Positions 9,422 to 18,834 are shown, numbered from the stretch's first letter. The stretch: 64,000 bases of DNA from Clostridium fungisolvens (GCF_014193895.1 NZ_BLZR01000001.1:1302001-1366000); one strand, 5' to 3'. The notes: generated from the sequence alone by a model not told the origin. Numbers and translations: made by a program.

Positions 9422-10796
9422 GGAGTACAGGACAGTAACTGAAGTTGTTGGACCTTTGATGATTGTAGATAATGTTGAGGGTGTAAAGTATGACGAACTT
9501 GTAGAGATAGAACTACATACTGGTGAAATTAGAAGAGGAAAAGTTCTTGAAGTTAATGGAAGTAAAGCTATGGTACAGCTATTTGAAGGCTCATCAGGTA
9601 TAAATTTGAAAGGTACAAAGGCTAAGTTTTTAGGCAGACCTCTTGAGATTGGAGTATCTGAAGATATGTTAGGCAGAGTCTTCGATGGGATGGGAAGACC
9701 TAAGGATAATGGTCCTAAGATAATTCCAGAAAAAAGGTTAGATATAGCTGGAGAAGCTATTAACCCGGTAGCTAGAAATTATCCTTCAGAATTCATTCAA
9801 ACAGGCATTTCAGCTATAGATGGTCTTAATACTTTAGTAAGAGGACAAAAACTTCCGGTTTTCTCAGGTTCAGGACTTCCACATGCAGAATTGGCGGCGC
9901 AGATAGCAAGGCAATCAAGAGTTTTAAATTCAGACTCTAAATTTGCAGTTGTTTTTGCAGCCATAGGAATAACTTTTGAAGAAGCTGAATTTTTTGTGGA
10001 GGAATTTACAAGTACTGGTGCGATAGATAGATCAGTACTATTTATGAACCTGGCATCTGACCCAGCTATAGAAAGAATAGCTACCCCAAGAATGGCCCTT
10101 ACAACTGCTGAGTACCTAGCTTATGAAAAAGGAATGCATGTACTTGTAATTATGACAGATATAACAAATTACTGTGAGGCACTAAGAGAAGTTTCAGCAG
10201 CTAGAAAAGAAGTTCCGGGAAGAAGAGGGTATCCAGGATATCTTTATACAGATCTTTCAACTTTGTATGAGAGAGCAGGAAGACTTAAAGGAAAAGAAGG
10301 CTCAATCACTCAAATTCCTATACTTACAATGCCAGAGGATGATAAGACTCACCCAATTCCTGATCTTACAGGGTATATAACGGAAGGACAAATCATACTT
10401 TCAAGAGAGTTATATAAAAAAGGCGTAATGCCTCCTATAGATGTTCTTCCTTCGCTTTCAAGACTCAAGGATAAGGGAATAGGTAAAGGAAAAACAAGAG
10501 AGGATCATGCTGACACATTAAATCAGTTATTTTCTGCTTATGCACAAGGTAAACAGGCTAAAGAACTAGCAACAATATTAGGAGAATCAGCTTTGTCAGA
10601 AGCGGATAAGAAGTTTGCTAAATTTGCAGAAGCCTTTGAGAAAGAGTATGTATCGCAAGGTTTTACTACAAATAGAGTAATAGAAGAAACATTAAATCTT
10701 GGTTGGAAATTATTAAAGATACTTCCTAAATCTGAGCTTAAGAGGATAAGAGACGAGTATCTAGAAAAATATTTATCTTCAGGAGATGATGAGTAG
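9414..10796 (+). CDS. ntpB: V/A-type ATPase regulatory subunit B
   Basis: 460 aa. In place of a P-loop it has SGSGLPHAELAAQIARQ, as expected for the non-catalytic B subunit. GRRGYPGYLYTDLSTLYERAG and the PSLSRL motif are also typical. The start lies inside the 3' end of ntpA behind GAAGGAGGTG. Confidence 0.98.
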   Translation: MLKEYRTVTEVVGPLMIVDNVEGVKYDELVEIELHTGEIRRGKVLEVNGSKAMVQLFEGSSGINLKGTKAKFLGRPLEIGVSEDMLGRVFDGMGRPKDNGPKIIPEKRLDIAGEAINPVARNYPSEFIQTGISAIDGLNTLVRGQKLPVFSGSGLPHAELAAQIARQSRVLNSDSKFAVVFAAIGITFEEAEFFVEEFTSTGAIDRSVLFMNLASDPAIERIATPRMALTTAEYLAYEKGMHVLVIMTDITNYCEALREVSAARKEVPGRRGYPGYLYTDLSTLYERAGRLKGKEGSITQIPILTMPEDDKTHPIPDLTGYITEGQIILSRELYKKGVMPPIDVLPSLSRLKDKGIGKGKTREDHADTLNQLFSAYAQGKQAKELATILGESALSEADKKFAKFAEAFEKEYVSQGFTTNRVIEETLNLGWKLLKILPKSELKRIRDEYLEKYLSSGDDE

Positions 10797-10799
10797 TCA

Positions 10800-11441
10800 A
10801 TGTCAAAACTTAATGTTAATCCAACCAGAATGGAGCTCACGAAGCTTAAGAAGAGACTTACCACAGCAACTAGAGGGCATAAGTTACTAAAGGATAAGCA
10901 AGATGAACTTATGAGACAATTTATAACTCTAGTGAAGCATAATAATGTTTTAAGGAAAGAAGTAGAAGAAGAGTTGCATGAATCTTTAAAAGATTTTGTA
11001 ATGGCTAGAGCAGTTATGAGTTCAGAGTTTTTGGAAGAGGCAGTTGCATTTCCTAAGGAGAACATAACTGTAGACATCGATACTAAAAACATAATGAGTG
11101 TAAATGTCCCAGTAATGAATTTCAAAAGAAAACTAGAAGGTGATGAAGGAAGCATATTTCCATATGGATTTTCAAGCACTTCCTCTGAACTAGATGATTC
11201 TATATCTAAGTTATATAGTATACTTCCAAAGCTTCTTGAACTAGCGGAAGTTGAGAAGAGCTGCCAACTTATGGCATATGAAATTGAAAAGACTAGAAGA
11301 AGAGTCAATGCACTTGAATATATGACTATTCCTCAGCTTCAGGAAACTATAAAATATATAAGAATGAAGCTTGAGGAAAATGAGAGAAGTGCTCTAACTA
11401 GACTTATGAAGGTTAAGTCAATTATACAAGAAAGAAGTTAG
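10800..11441 (+). CDS. ntpD: V/A-type ATPase subunit D (central rotor shaft)
   Basis: 213 aa. The N-terminal NPTRMELTKLKKRLTTATRG and C-terminal RRVNALEYMTIPQLQETI helices form the coiled coil that turns inside the A3B3 head. It starts 3 bases after ntpB and is the last gene of the operon. A long hairpin with a weak U-tail follows at 11489-11545. Confidence 0.97.
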   Translation: MSKLNVNPTRMELTKLKKRLTTATRGHKLLKDKQDELMRQFITLVKHNNVLRKEVEEELHESLKDFVMARAVMSSEFLEEAVAFPKENITVDIDTKNIMSVNVPVMNFKRKLEGDEGSIFPYGFSSTSSELDDSISKLYSILPKLLELAEVEKSCQLMAYEIEKTRRRVNALEYMTIPQLQETIKYIRMKLEENERSALTRLMKVKSIIQERS

Positions 11442-11488
11442 AAAGGCTTCATAAGGAAATTAATATCAGTTAAGTTCATTAAATAAAG

Positions 11489-11545
11489 ACCATGTGTATT
11501 AGGGGATGATTCTGCTATATATACATGGTTTATAATTTTGTTTTT
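11489..11545 (+). terminator. Probable terminator of the V/A-ATPase operon
   Basis: ACCATGTGTAT (11489-11499) pairs with ATATACATGGT (ending 11529) and is followed by a T-rich but interrupted tail. The 11441-11773 gap is otherwise very AT-rich; I see no gene in it. A TATAAT at about 11739 probably serves the next gene. Confidence 0.5.
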
Positions 11546-11772
11546 ATCATTAGACATAGTTTTAATAAATAAATAATAAAATATAGTATTTTAAATTGAA
11601 AATTCATCAAAAGGTATATAAATTCTTTAAGTACGGGCTTTGTGAAAATTTATTCAATTAATATAAATTTTATTTATCATTAAAATAAAAGCGATAGATA
11701 TTGCGAAATTTAGTTGTTTATAATATATAATTAATATGATATAATACAAAAAAAGGTATTAGGAGAAGTGCT

Positions 11773-12375
11773 ATGAGAGAAAAGTTTGTGGGAAGAATTT
11801 TATTGTTTATTATAGTATCAGTAATAGTTAGCACTTTTGTAGTTTTTTTGTGGACAAGTATATCTGATTATTCTTCTAGTTTGAAAAATAACGATAAGGA
11901 TTTTGAGACATATATTGAAAAGACAGTTGGGTATGATATAGATATATTGACTACCATGGAACAAGATAATTATAAATACATTATGTTTACGAAAAAAGGG
12001 TCCAACGGTGCAAATATTTTTGCTTTTAAAAAATGGCATTTTAATAGATTTATTGATGCTGGCGCAATTTTTCATTCAAATGATTTAAAGCAAGACAAAT
12101 CTAGCAAATCGCTATTTGGTGCTCTTAACATTATGGATGAAAAAAATAAACAAAAGTATGTAGTTTTCGGCATTAATTCCTCTGATATAGCGAAATATTA
12201 TACAATAGATATAAATGAGAAGGAGTTCAAGAGAGAAATTACGGATGCCTATTTTATAGACGTTTTAGATTTCAATGAAATGAGTTCGTTAAAGCTAAGA
12301 AGTATAAAGTTTTATGGAAAACATGATGAAGATGTAACTGATAAAATGATAATTAAGGATGAAAATGGACAATAA
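11773..12375 (+). CDS. Membrane-anchored protein of unknown function
   Basis: 200 aa. One hydrophobic segment at residues 8-28 (LLFIIVSVIVSTFVVFLW) acts as an uncleaved anchor, and the remaining 170 residues are polar and probably extracellular. No family recognised. RBS AGGAG at 11760. It sits 18 bases before an ArsR-type regulator, so the two are likely cotranscribed; whether the regulator acts on it cannot be told. Confidence 0.7.
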   Translation: MREKFVGRILLFIIVSVIVSTFVVFLWTSISDYSSSLKNNDKDFETYIEKTVGYDIDILTTMEQDNYKYIMFTKKGSNGANIFAFKKWHFNRFIDAGAIFHSNDLKQDKSSKSLFGALNIMDEKNKQKYVVFGINSSDIAKYYTIDINEKEFKREITDAYFIDVLDFNEMSSLKLRSIKFYGKHDEDVTDKMIIKDENGQ

Positions 12376-12393
12376 ACTGTAGAGGTGATATTA

Positions 12394-12963
12394 ATGAAGG
12401 ACAAAGTAAAGTTGAGCACTTTGGAGCAAATAAAGGCATACTCAGATCCATATAGATTAAGAATACTTACATTACTAAGAAATAATGGAGATGCAGCTAC
12501 TGTTAAAGAAATTGCTGATCAATTAGGCGAAGTGCCAGCGAAGGTACACTATCATATTAAAAAACTTGAGAAAGCTGGAATTGTTGAACTTATAAGAACT
12601 AAAGAAGTCAAGGGTATAATAGCAAAATACTACTATTTAACTGCAGATAGATTTGAAATTGTTGGAGAGAATATAAGCGAACAAGCAAAACAGATTTATA
12701 AATCAGAAGTTTTAAATTTAGTTAGTGACTATTATCAAAATTCTAGAAATGATGTTATTGAAGCCTTAAACTCTAGAATAGAAGATCACAATGAAGGAAA
12801 TATATCATTAACTTCAAGAACCTTATATTTAACTAAAGAGGAATTTGAGGAATTAAATAGTTTAACTAGAGAAATGTTTGCTAAATATGAGGTGAAGAAA
12901 AAAGATGCCATACCATGTCATGCTTTTTCAGTGTTATGTAAGACCAATCCGGATGATAAATAA
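12394..12963 (+). CDS. ArsR-like winged-helix transcriptional regulator
   Basis: 189 aa; ATG 12394 is chosen over an in-frame GTG at 12385 because AGAGGTG (12381-12387) then lies 6 bases upstream. Residues 8-70 form the winged helix: DPYRLRILTLLRNNGDAATVKEIADQLG, with VHYHIKKLEKAGIVEL as the recognition helix. No metal-binding CxC is visible, so this is not a classic metal sensor. The C-terminal 110 residues are helical with unknown ligand. Confidence 0.85.
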   Translation: MKDKVKLSTLEQIKAYSDPYRLRILTLLRNNGDAATVKEIADQLGEVPAKVHYHIKKLEKAGIVELIRTKEVKGIIAKYYYLTADRFEIVGENISEQAKQIYKSEVLNLVSDYYQNSRNDVIEALNSRIEDHNEGNISLTSRTLYLTKEEFEELNSLTREMFAKYEVKKKDAIPCHAFSVLCKTNPDDK

Positions 12964-13045
12964 ATCATTTACATAAACTTAACAATCACTACACTAATCC
13001 AAACATATTATATAGGGATACTATATATTTTTGGAGGCAGATTCA

Positions 13046-13255
13046 ATGAGGATTGTTATAGATATAGATATAGTAAATCATGCAGAGATATTAGAGAAAC
13101 ATAAAGGTGGTTTTGCAAGTCTTTTAGCTAATAGCAGCTTTGTTAAGGAGCAAGTTGAACATGAAATTAGAAAAGAAATATTAAATAAGTTGACTAAAGC
13201 TTTAAAAGATGGATTGTCAGAAAACGGTGTAAAAGCAAGGATAAGAATAAATTAA
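13046..13255 (+). CDS. Small protein of unknown function
   Basis: 69 aa from ATG 13046, chosen because GGAGG (13033-13037) is ideally spaced, rather than the in-frame TTG at 13031. Sequence begins MRIVIDIDIVNHAEILEKHKG and ends in a basic tail (GVKARIRIN). Predicted mixed alpha/beta with no membrane segment or cysteine. No family recognised. A short GC stem (13260-13277) follows as terminator. Confidence 0.7.
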   Translation: MRIVIDIDIVNHAEILEKHKGGFASLLANSSFVKEQVEHEIRKEILNKLTKALKDGLSENGVKARIRIN

Positions 13256-13258
13256 AAT

Positions 13259-13287
13259 GGGGGGCTCTAATGAGACCCTTTAATTTT
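13259..13287 (+). terminator. Weak intrinsic terminator
   Basis: GGGGCTC TAAT GAGACCC with one mismatch, then TTTAATTTTT. The following 300 bases to 13604 hold no gene that I can see. Confidence 0.55.
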
Positions 13288-13603
13288 TACATATATACAA
13301 TATTCTCTGTTATTCTTTTGTTATCTTTGTGTGATAAATTAATGATATATTCTAAACATAAATGTCATTTATTAATACTTTAAATACAAAAGAAAAGGAC
13401 GTTATTTTCTAGAGTTTTATAGGTATCTAAGATTTTTAAAAAATTTACATTTGTTTCACAACAAAAAGATTGAAGATAACATTATTTTGATACATAATTG
13501 TAATATTATTGAAAAAGATATGTTTATATGTAATTTTTCTTTGAATGTCCTTGAGAATATTATATAATATATGCTGTGCCCTAGGATAAAAGGAGAGATT
13601 TTA

Positions 13604-14557
13604 ATGTTTAATTATATTTTAGGTATTGTAGTATCATCATTAGTGGCAATACTAATAACTCCATCACTAATGAAAATAGCTGAAAAAATAGAGTTTACTG
13701 ATAAACCTACGGAGAGAAAAAAACATGATAAACCTATACCTATAATTGGTGGGATAGTTATGTTTATTGGTTTTTTTATAGGTTATTTCTTATTAGTGAG
13801 AAATGATAGAACTCAAAGTCTATATTTATTTGCTTCATCTATAATGATTTTATTAATAGGATTATTAGATGATTATTTTAAAACAAAAGGCAAAGAGTTT
13901 ATGATATTTCCAAGAGTATTAGTACAAATATTAGCAGCAAGTTTAATCTATAAATCAGGTATTGTATTTAATGGAATTACAGATCCATTCAACGGCAGTT
14001 ATATAGAGTTGCCTGTTGTATTAAAATACTTACTTACTATTACTTGGATATTTGGGGTTACTACAGTTATTAATTGGTCTGATGGAATGGATGGCTTAGC
14101 AGGTGGAATATCAACCATTTCAGCTACAACTCTGTTTGTAGTAGCGCTTGCAAAAGGGCAAACTGATTCAGCACTTATGTCAATAATCCTTGTAGGTGCA
14201 GTATTAGGATTCCTTAAGTACAATCGACACCCTGCGAGAATATTTATGGGAGATTCAGGTGCGAATTTTTTAGGATTTACATTAGCTATAATAGCTTTAG
14301 ATGGAGCCTTTAAACAAGCTACAGTTATGTCTATATTCATCCCGTTTTTAGCGTTAGGTGTACCTATATTTGATAACTTATTTGTGATATTTAAGAGATT
14401 TAGTGAAGGTAAACCTGTATATCAAGCAGATAGAAGTCAAATACATTATAGGCTTGAGCAAAAAGGAATGAATACAAGGCAGGTAGTCTCCTATATATGT
14501 TTAATAAGTACCTGTTTAAGCCTTATTTCTATATTAATACTATTACTTAGATTATAA
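13604..14557 (+). CDS. Undecaprenyl-phosphate N-acetylaminosugar 1-phosphate transferase (WecA/TagO/MraY superfamily)
   Basis: 317 aa from ATG 13604 behind AGGAGAG; a longer frame to 13571 has no RBS. About ten membrane spans. Catalytic motifs in order: GLLDDYFKTKGKEF (DD pair), NWSDGMDGLAGGIS, and RHPARIFMGDSGANFLGF. The final cytoplasmic loop has DRSQIHYRLEQKGM, the histidine-containing element of WecA/TagO-type enzymes rather than MraY. It would load a sugar phosphate on the lipid carrier for teichoic acid or polysaccharide synthesis. No other glycan genes adjoin it. Confidence 0.88.
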   Translation: MFNYILGIVVSSLVAILITPSLMKIAEKIEFTDKPTERKKHDKPIPIIGGIVMFIGFFIGYFLLVRNDRTQSLYLFASSIMILLIGLLDDYFKTKGKEFMIFPRVLVQILAASLIYKSGIVFNGITDPFNGSYIELPVVLKYLLTITWIFGVTTVINWSDGMDGLAGGISTISATTLFVVALAKGQTDSALMSIILVGAVLGFLKYNRHPARIFMGDSGANFLGFTLAIIALDGAFKQATVMSIFIPFLALGVPIFDNLFVIFKRFSEGKPVYQADRSQIHYRLEQKGMNTRQVVSYICLISTCLSLISILILLLRL

Positions 14558-14678
14558 AAACTTAGTTTATAGTTAAGTTTTAAAATAGATTTAGGAGTAG
14601 AGCGCTATAAAGTTAACTAAAATAATATACTATATTATTAGTTAAAATAATAATTTGAAAATAATAATTAAAATTTAA

Positions 14679-14708
14679 TTGATAATTATTAATAATATAG
14701 TATATAAT
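14679..14708 (+). promoter_or_regulatory. Probable promoter of the SAM riboswitch-metF transcript
   Basis: TTGATA (14679-14684), an 18-base spacer, TATAAT (14703-14708), about 50 bases before the aptamer. Confidence 0.55.
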
Positions 14709-14765
14709 ATGATATTATATACATATAATGCTAAATAAATTGCAATTTAAATAATTGAATAAAAC

Positions 14766-14940
14766 ATCTTATCAAGAGTGGTGGAGGGACTGGCCCTGTG
14801 AAACCCGGCAACCTTATACAGGTTATATATAACTTAACTTATAGCGATTATGTAGTGCGATAAGTGATATAAGTTGAATTTTATTATTAACCGAGCATAT
14901 AAAGGTGCTAAATCCTGCAGTTTTTACTGGAAGATAGGAT
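14766..14940 (+). promoter_or_regulatory. SAM-I (S-box) riboswitch aptamer with enlarged P3 arm
   Basis: The core is recognised by AGAGTGGTGGAGGGACTGGC, then CCTGTGAAACCCGGCAACC and later AAGGTGCTAAATCCTGCAG. P1 pairs ATCTTATC (about 14767-14774) with GATAGGAT (14933-14940). The P3 arm, between GGCAACC and AAGGTGC, is about 90 nt longer than usual and folds into further helices. It binds S-adenosylmethionine and shuts off metF through the terminator at 14957-14987. Confidence 0.95.
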
Positions 14941-14956
14941 ATGCTTTGTGGTTTAG

Positions 14957-14987
14957 ACCTAGAGGTATATCCTCTAGGTTTTTTTAT
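14957..14987 (+). terminator. Expression-platform terminator of the SAM riboswitch
   Basis: ACCTAGAGG (14957-14965), loop TATAT, CCTCTAGGT (14971-14979), then T7-8. This lies 55 bases before the metF start and is the OFF state when SAM is bound. Confidence 0.92.
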
Positions 14988-15043
14988 TGTATAGGAAAGT
15001 ATAAAAAAGAAGAATTTGTTTTTAAATTAAAGGAGGACTTACT

Positions 15044-15928
15044 ATGCTAATTAAGGATTTATTTAAACAGAAGAGGATGGTTTTTTCTTTCGAAATATTT
15101 CCTCCAAAGCTTACTTCACCAATAGAGACGGTTTATAATACAATAGAAGAATTAGCCGTTTTAAACCCAGACTATATAAGTGTTACTTATGGTGCTGGTG
15201 GAAGTGTAAATAACAACAGAACTTGTGAATTAAGTTCTTTAGTAAAAAATAAATATGGAATAGAAGCATTAGCTCATCTTACATGTATTAACTCAAGCGA
15301 AGATAAAATAAATAGGATTGTTGACAATTTAAATAAAAATAACATCAAGAATATCTTAGCTTTAAGAGGAGATGTGAATGGAGAAGAAAATGGAAGTGAT
15401 AGATATAACTATGCTTTTGAACTTATCAAGCATTTAAGAGAAAAAGGTAATTTATGTCTAGGAGCAGCTTGCTACCCTGAAGGACATGTACAAAGTGATA
15501 ATTTAGATAATGATATATTGTATCTGAAAAACAAGGTAGATGCAGGAGCTGATTTTTTAGTATCGCAACTGTTTTTTGATAATAATTTGTATTATAACTT
15601 TCTTGATAAGGTAGCTAGCCAAAATATAAACGTACCAATTCAGGCAGGTATAATGCCTGTGACAAATAAGAAACAAATTGAGAGGATAGCATCACTTTCA
15701 GGTGCACATCTTCCACAAAAGTTTGTGAAGATAATGGATAAATACGAACATAATAAAGAAGCGCTTAGAGATGCAGGTATAGCTTATGCAGTGGAGCAGA
15801 TTGTTGACTTGGTATCTTCTGGAGTAAGTGGAATACACCTCTATACGATGAATAATCCATACGTTGCAAAAAAGATAACAACTAGCATTGAATCACTAAT
15901 TAATCACATAAATGAAGAAGCTATTTAA
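15044..15928 (+). CDS. metF: 5,10-methylenetetrahydrofolate reductase
   Basis: 294 aa, usual MetF length. Reduces methylene-THF to methyl-THF for methionine synthesis, and in acetogens for the Wood-Ljungdahl methyl branch. Family marks are FSFEIFPPK at the N-terminus, VTYGAGGS, LALRGDVNG and GAACYPEGH. RBS AAAGGAGGA. Controlled by the SAM riboswitch immediately upstream, which favours a methionine role here. No partner gene adjoins. Confidence 0.95.
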   Translation: MLIKDLFKQKRMVFSFEIFPPKLTSPIETVYNTIEELAVLNPDYISVTYGAGGSVNNNRTCELSSLVKNKYGIEALAHLTCINSSEDKINRIVDNLNKNNIKNILALRGDVNGEENGSDRYNYAFELIKHLREKGNLCLGAACYPEGHVQSDNLDNDILYLKNKVDAGADFLVSQLFFDNNLYYNFLDKVASQNINVPIQAGIMPVTNKKQIERIASLSGAHLPQKFVKIMDKYEHNKEALRDAGIAYAVEQIVDLVSSGVSGIHLYTMNNPYVAKKITTSIESLINHINEEAI

Positions 15929-15984
15929 AGGAAACGGACTGTAAAAGCACTGAATTTTGCATAAGGTATTAACCATCTGATGAT

Positions 15985-16025
15985 CTACTTCATAATCACT
16001 TAATTTAAACAATATTTTTAAACAT
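15985..16025. repeat. Repeat family C, divergent copy C3
   Basis: A CATAATCACTTAATTTAAAC-type segment followed by AATATTTTTAAACATAA resembles C1 at 40090 and C2 at 42937. The match is roughly 70-75 percent over 40 bases. It lies in the 308-base gap after metF, which also holds a hairpin at 16155-16190 but no gene. Confidence 0.35.
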
Positions 16026-16154
16026 AACCAAAGTAAATAATGTTTAGAAAGAATTTCAATGAATATGAATACTTAATGATCAACACACTATAGTTGTATC
16101 CTTAAAAATATTTATATATAAAATAATGGCTGTGTTTAGCACTGACTTGAAATT

Positions 16155-16190
16155 AAGGTGTTCTTAAAAAGTATCCTTTTTAAGAACCTT
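16155..16190 (+). terminator. Hairpin, probable metF transcript terminator
   Basis: AAGGTGTTCTTAAAAA pairs with TTTTTAAGAACCTT with a GTATCC loop and one bulged base. No long U-run follows (ATTTC), so termination is likely weak. Confidence 0.5.
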
Positions 16191-16235
16191 ATTTCAAACG
16201 ATGATAAATAAAGCCTTAATAATAAGGAGGTAGCT

Positions 16236-16385
16236 ATGGGAATAAGTGAAAAAGACCATGCATATGAAGTTGCTAAAAAAATGATTATAGATGGAGAATC
16301 ATGGGATAAGATAATGGAAGAAACAAAACTGAGATTAAAAGATTTAAAAAGGATCCAAAAGGAAGAAATAACTCCACATTTCTAA
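16236..16385 (+). CDS. Small helical protein of 49 aa, possibly DNA-binding
   Basis: ATG 16236 follows AAGGAGG (16224-16230) with good spacing, and a strong terminator comes 7 bases after the stop, so the gene is real despite its size. It reads MGISEKDHAYEVAKKMIIDG and ends KRIQKEEITPHF. The pattern AYEVAKKMI..G.SWDKIMEETKLRLKDLKRIQ could be two helices of a helix-turn-helix, but no family is recognised. Confidence 0.7.
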   Translation: MGISEKDHAYEVAKKMIIDGESWDKIMEETKLRLKDLKRIQKEEITPHF

Positions 16386-16391
16386 ATTATC

Positions 16392-16435
16392 AAGTAGTTA
16401 AGTTTAGCTCTAAGCTGAATTTAACTACTTTTTAA
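16392..16435 (+). terminator. Intrinsic terminator
   Basis: AAGTAGTTAAGTTTAGCTC pairs with AGCTGAATTTAACTACTT, then TTTAATTT. The next 280 bases up to 16717 hold no gene. Confidence 0.85.
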
Positions 16436-16716
16436 TTTAGGTAGCTGTTAAAGTGCCCTGTTGGAATTAAGTGCTTATCCGTCCGAAAACTTTTAAATTT
16501 ATGAATCAATTATTAAATGAACTAGTAAAAGATAACCTATGTAAAATATTGGTTAAAATGTATGATTATGTTACGATGTAAAGATAAATCAATTTAGTAT
16601 GCGATTAAAATTTTTGGTTTTAAAGACTTTAAGAAAAAGTTAAGAATTTATTAACTATAATCTTAAGTTTTAGCATTTATTATTATGATATAAGATTTAC
16701 AGGGAGGATTAATATT

Positions 16717-17457
16717 ATGAAAAGTAAAATTAAAGCATTTTTTCTTTCTTTTATACCTGGACTTGGGCACATATACTTAGGAGAAAATAATAGAGGATTG
16801 ATATTCTTAGGAGGTTTCTTATCCTATATATTCACAGTAGGTTTCTTAAATCATTCATATGATATTATAGGGGGATATTCAAGAGTATTTGAAGCAGCAA
16901 TACCTGCATTATGGATATTTAATGTGCTGGATTGTGTAATCAATGCAGAAAAAATAAACAAAGGAATGATAAACTTAGCGGATGATAAAAGTACTGAAGA
17001 TGAAAGAAAGTTAATTTCATTCATGCTTTCTGTTATACCAGGATTAGGTCAGCTTTACTTAGGCGAGAAAGAAAAAGGACAAAAATTATTATCGCTCTTT
17101 TTGATTGTATATATAGTATCTTCATTAGTAAATATAGATATTCTAAGGCTAGGAGTGCCAGCAATAATAATCTATTCTATATTAGATTTAATGAATGTAA
17201 AAGGAATAAGAGATACAACAGAAATAAACTTTTCAGGAAAGTGGTTTGATAACTGGGTTAAACTCCTTGGCGTAGTGTTTATAGCAGCAGGTGTTATAGC
17301 ATTAGCAAACAGATTTTTAGGTGAATTTGTAGATAATAGAGTTTTCTATATGATTAAAGATTATACAAAGGTTATATTATCTTCAGTGATTCTAATTGGA
17401 TTTGGTATCAAAATGCTTTTTATGGGAAAGCCCAAGGAAATTAATGGGGAGGACTAG
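16717..17457 (+). CDS. TM2-like multispanning membrane protein with internal duplication
   Basis: 246 aa, six or more membrane segments. Two copies of one motif open each half: SFIPGLGHIYLGENNRG (residues about 12-28) and SVIPGLGQLYLGEKEKG (about 107-123), as in TM2-type small membrane proteins. A C-terminal pair of helices surrounds residues 185-240. RBS AGGGAGG. It ends 2 bases before the DUF4097 gene, so the two form an operon, probably in envelope sensing or homeostasis. Function unknown. Confidence 0.75.
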   Translation: MKSKIKAFFLSFIPGLGHIYLGENNRGLIFLGGFLSYIFTVGFLNHSYDIIGGYSRVFEAAIPALWIFNVLDCVINAEKINKGMINLADDKSTEDERKLISFMLSVIPGLGQLYLGEKEKGQKLLSLFLIVYIVSSLVNIDILRLGVPAIIIYSILDLMNVKGIRDTTEINFSGKWFDNWVKLLGVVFIAAGVIALANRFLGEFVDNRVFYMIKDYTKVILSSVILIGFGIKMLFMGKPKEINGED

Positions 17458-17459
17458 TA

Positions 17460-18728
17460 ATGAAACAATGGAAGATAGGTAGACTATCTGCAGGGGTTGG
17501 TCTAATATTACTTGGTACATTGCTCATAATTGCAAGAATACAGAACTTATACTATTTTGAAATTATAGAAAAGTGGTGGCCAGTTTTAATAATATGCTTA
17601 GGAATTGAGCTTGTAGTAGGAGCATTCTTAGCAGGAAATCCTAAACTTAGTGTGACGGTAGATGGTAAAAGTGTCTTTATTGCTATAATTATAGTTGTTT
17701 TTGTTTTTATAAGCAGTGGGATAAGCTTTGCTGCAAAAAATGGAATTTCAATCTTTAACGGAAATGGCATATCTATAAATGCTTTTAGCAATGAAAAGAT
17801 AGTATCAAATAAGATGGAATTCCAATCGAAAAAATCTTTGACATTAGAAAACAAGCAAGGAAAGATTTCTATTGATAAGAGTGATAATGATAAGATCGAA
17901 ATTGAAGCAAATATTTCTATTGGCTACAATAATGAAGCTGTTATAAGTGATTTACAAAAACAAGCGATAGAATTTACAGATGGAGAAAATCTTGTAGTAA
18001 AAACAAACTACAACCAAAACAAACAAGATGGTGCAGTCAAGAAAATAGATTATATAATAAAATTACCTAGCTCTGTAAAGTATGATATCAAAAGTTCTTA
18101 TGGAGATGTTGTAGTTTCCAATATTTCTAGTGATGGAAAGGTTGACCAGTCAAGTGGAAGCACTAATATCAGTAATATTAAAGGCAACATCGAAGTAAAT
18201 AATAAGTATGGATCGGTGAAGATTGATACTTTAGAGGGTAATTTAATTGTAAGTTGTAATAATGGAGAACTTAATGTACTTAATGTAAAAGGAAAGGTTA
18301 TAAGCTCAAATGCTTATGGATCAACAAGTATAGAAAATATAAGTGAAGATTTAGAATTTAAAGGTTCAAATGGAGCGTTTACTGAAAAAAATATTAGTGG
18401 ATTCTCAAAAATATCAAGTAAGTATGGAGATGTAAATATAATTAATCCATTAAAAGGTGCAAATGTAGAGGCTAATAATGGTACTATAAAACTAGAAAGC
18501 AATAAACCTATAGAAGGTGATGTTACTATATATAATGCCTTCGGAAATATAAATAGTAGAATTATAAAGGAACAATCAGCTAAAATTAAGTGTACTACAA
18601 AGAGTGGATCTATAACTAATAATTTTGGATTATCTAGTGATAATAAAAATATTTTAGAAGGCGAAGTAAATGGCGGTAAGTTTCTTTTCATGATGGAAAC
18701 AAAAAATGGTTCTATAAATATAAACTAG
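17460..18728 (+). CDS. LiaF-like/DUF4097 membrane-anchored beta-helix protein
   Basis: 422 aa. Residues 8-100 hold three hydrophobic segments with the KWWPVLIICLGIELV element of LiaI/LiaF-type proteins (DUF5668). From about residue 115 the chain is a run of short beta strands with recurring SSYGDV, NKYGSV, SNAYGS and SSKYGDV turns spaced about 20 residues apart, the DUF4097 beta-helix. In LiaF proteins the related domain restrains an envelope-stress kinase, but no kinase is adjacent. Cotranscribed with the gene before it. Confidence 0.8.
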   Translation: MKQWKIGRLSAGVGLILLGTLLIIARIQNLYYFEIIEKWWPVLIICLGIELVVGAFLAGNPKLSVTVDGKSVFIAIIIVVFVFISSGISFAAKNGISIFNGNGISINAFSNEKIVSNKMEFQSKKSLTLENKQGKISIDKSDNDKIEIEANISIGYNNEAVISDLQKQAIEFTDGENLVVKTNYNQNKQDGAVKKIDYIIKLPSSVKYDIKSSYGDVVVSNISSDGKVDQSSGSTNISNIKGNIEVNNKYGSVKIDTLEGNLIVSCNNGELNVLNVKGKVISSNAYGSTSIENISEDLEFKGSNGAFTEKNISGFSKISSKYGDVNIINPLKGANVEANNGTIKLESNKPIEGDVTIYNAFGNINSRIIKEQSAKIKCTTKSGSITNNFGLSSDNKNILEGEVNGGKFLFMMETKNGSININ

Positions 18729-18834
18729 CAAATAAAAAACTTGGTGATTTCTTGGAATCTATAAATTTTAGTTGAAGTAATTAGGCTTAGTATGTAATAA
18801 TGTTTTTAGATAGATTTTGAAAGGAGTTACCTTA

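Noticed and set aside
10538..11308. A 256-aa open frame opposite ntpB/ntpD
   Set aside because: Serine/leucine-rich shadow of the two V-ATPase genes; no start signals and composition of a reverse-strand artefact.
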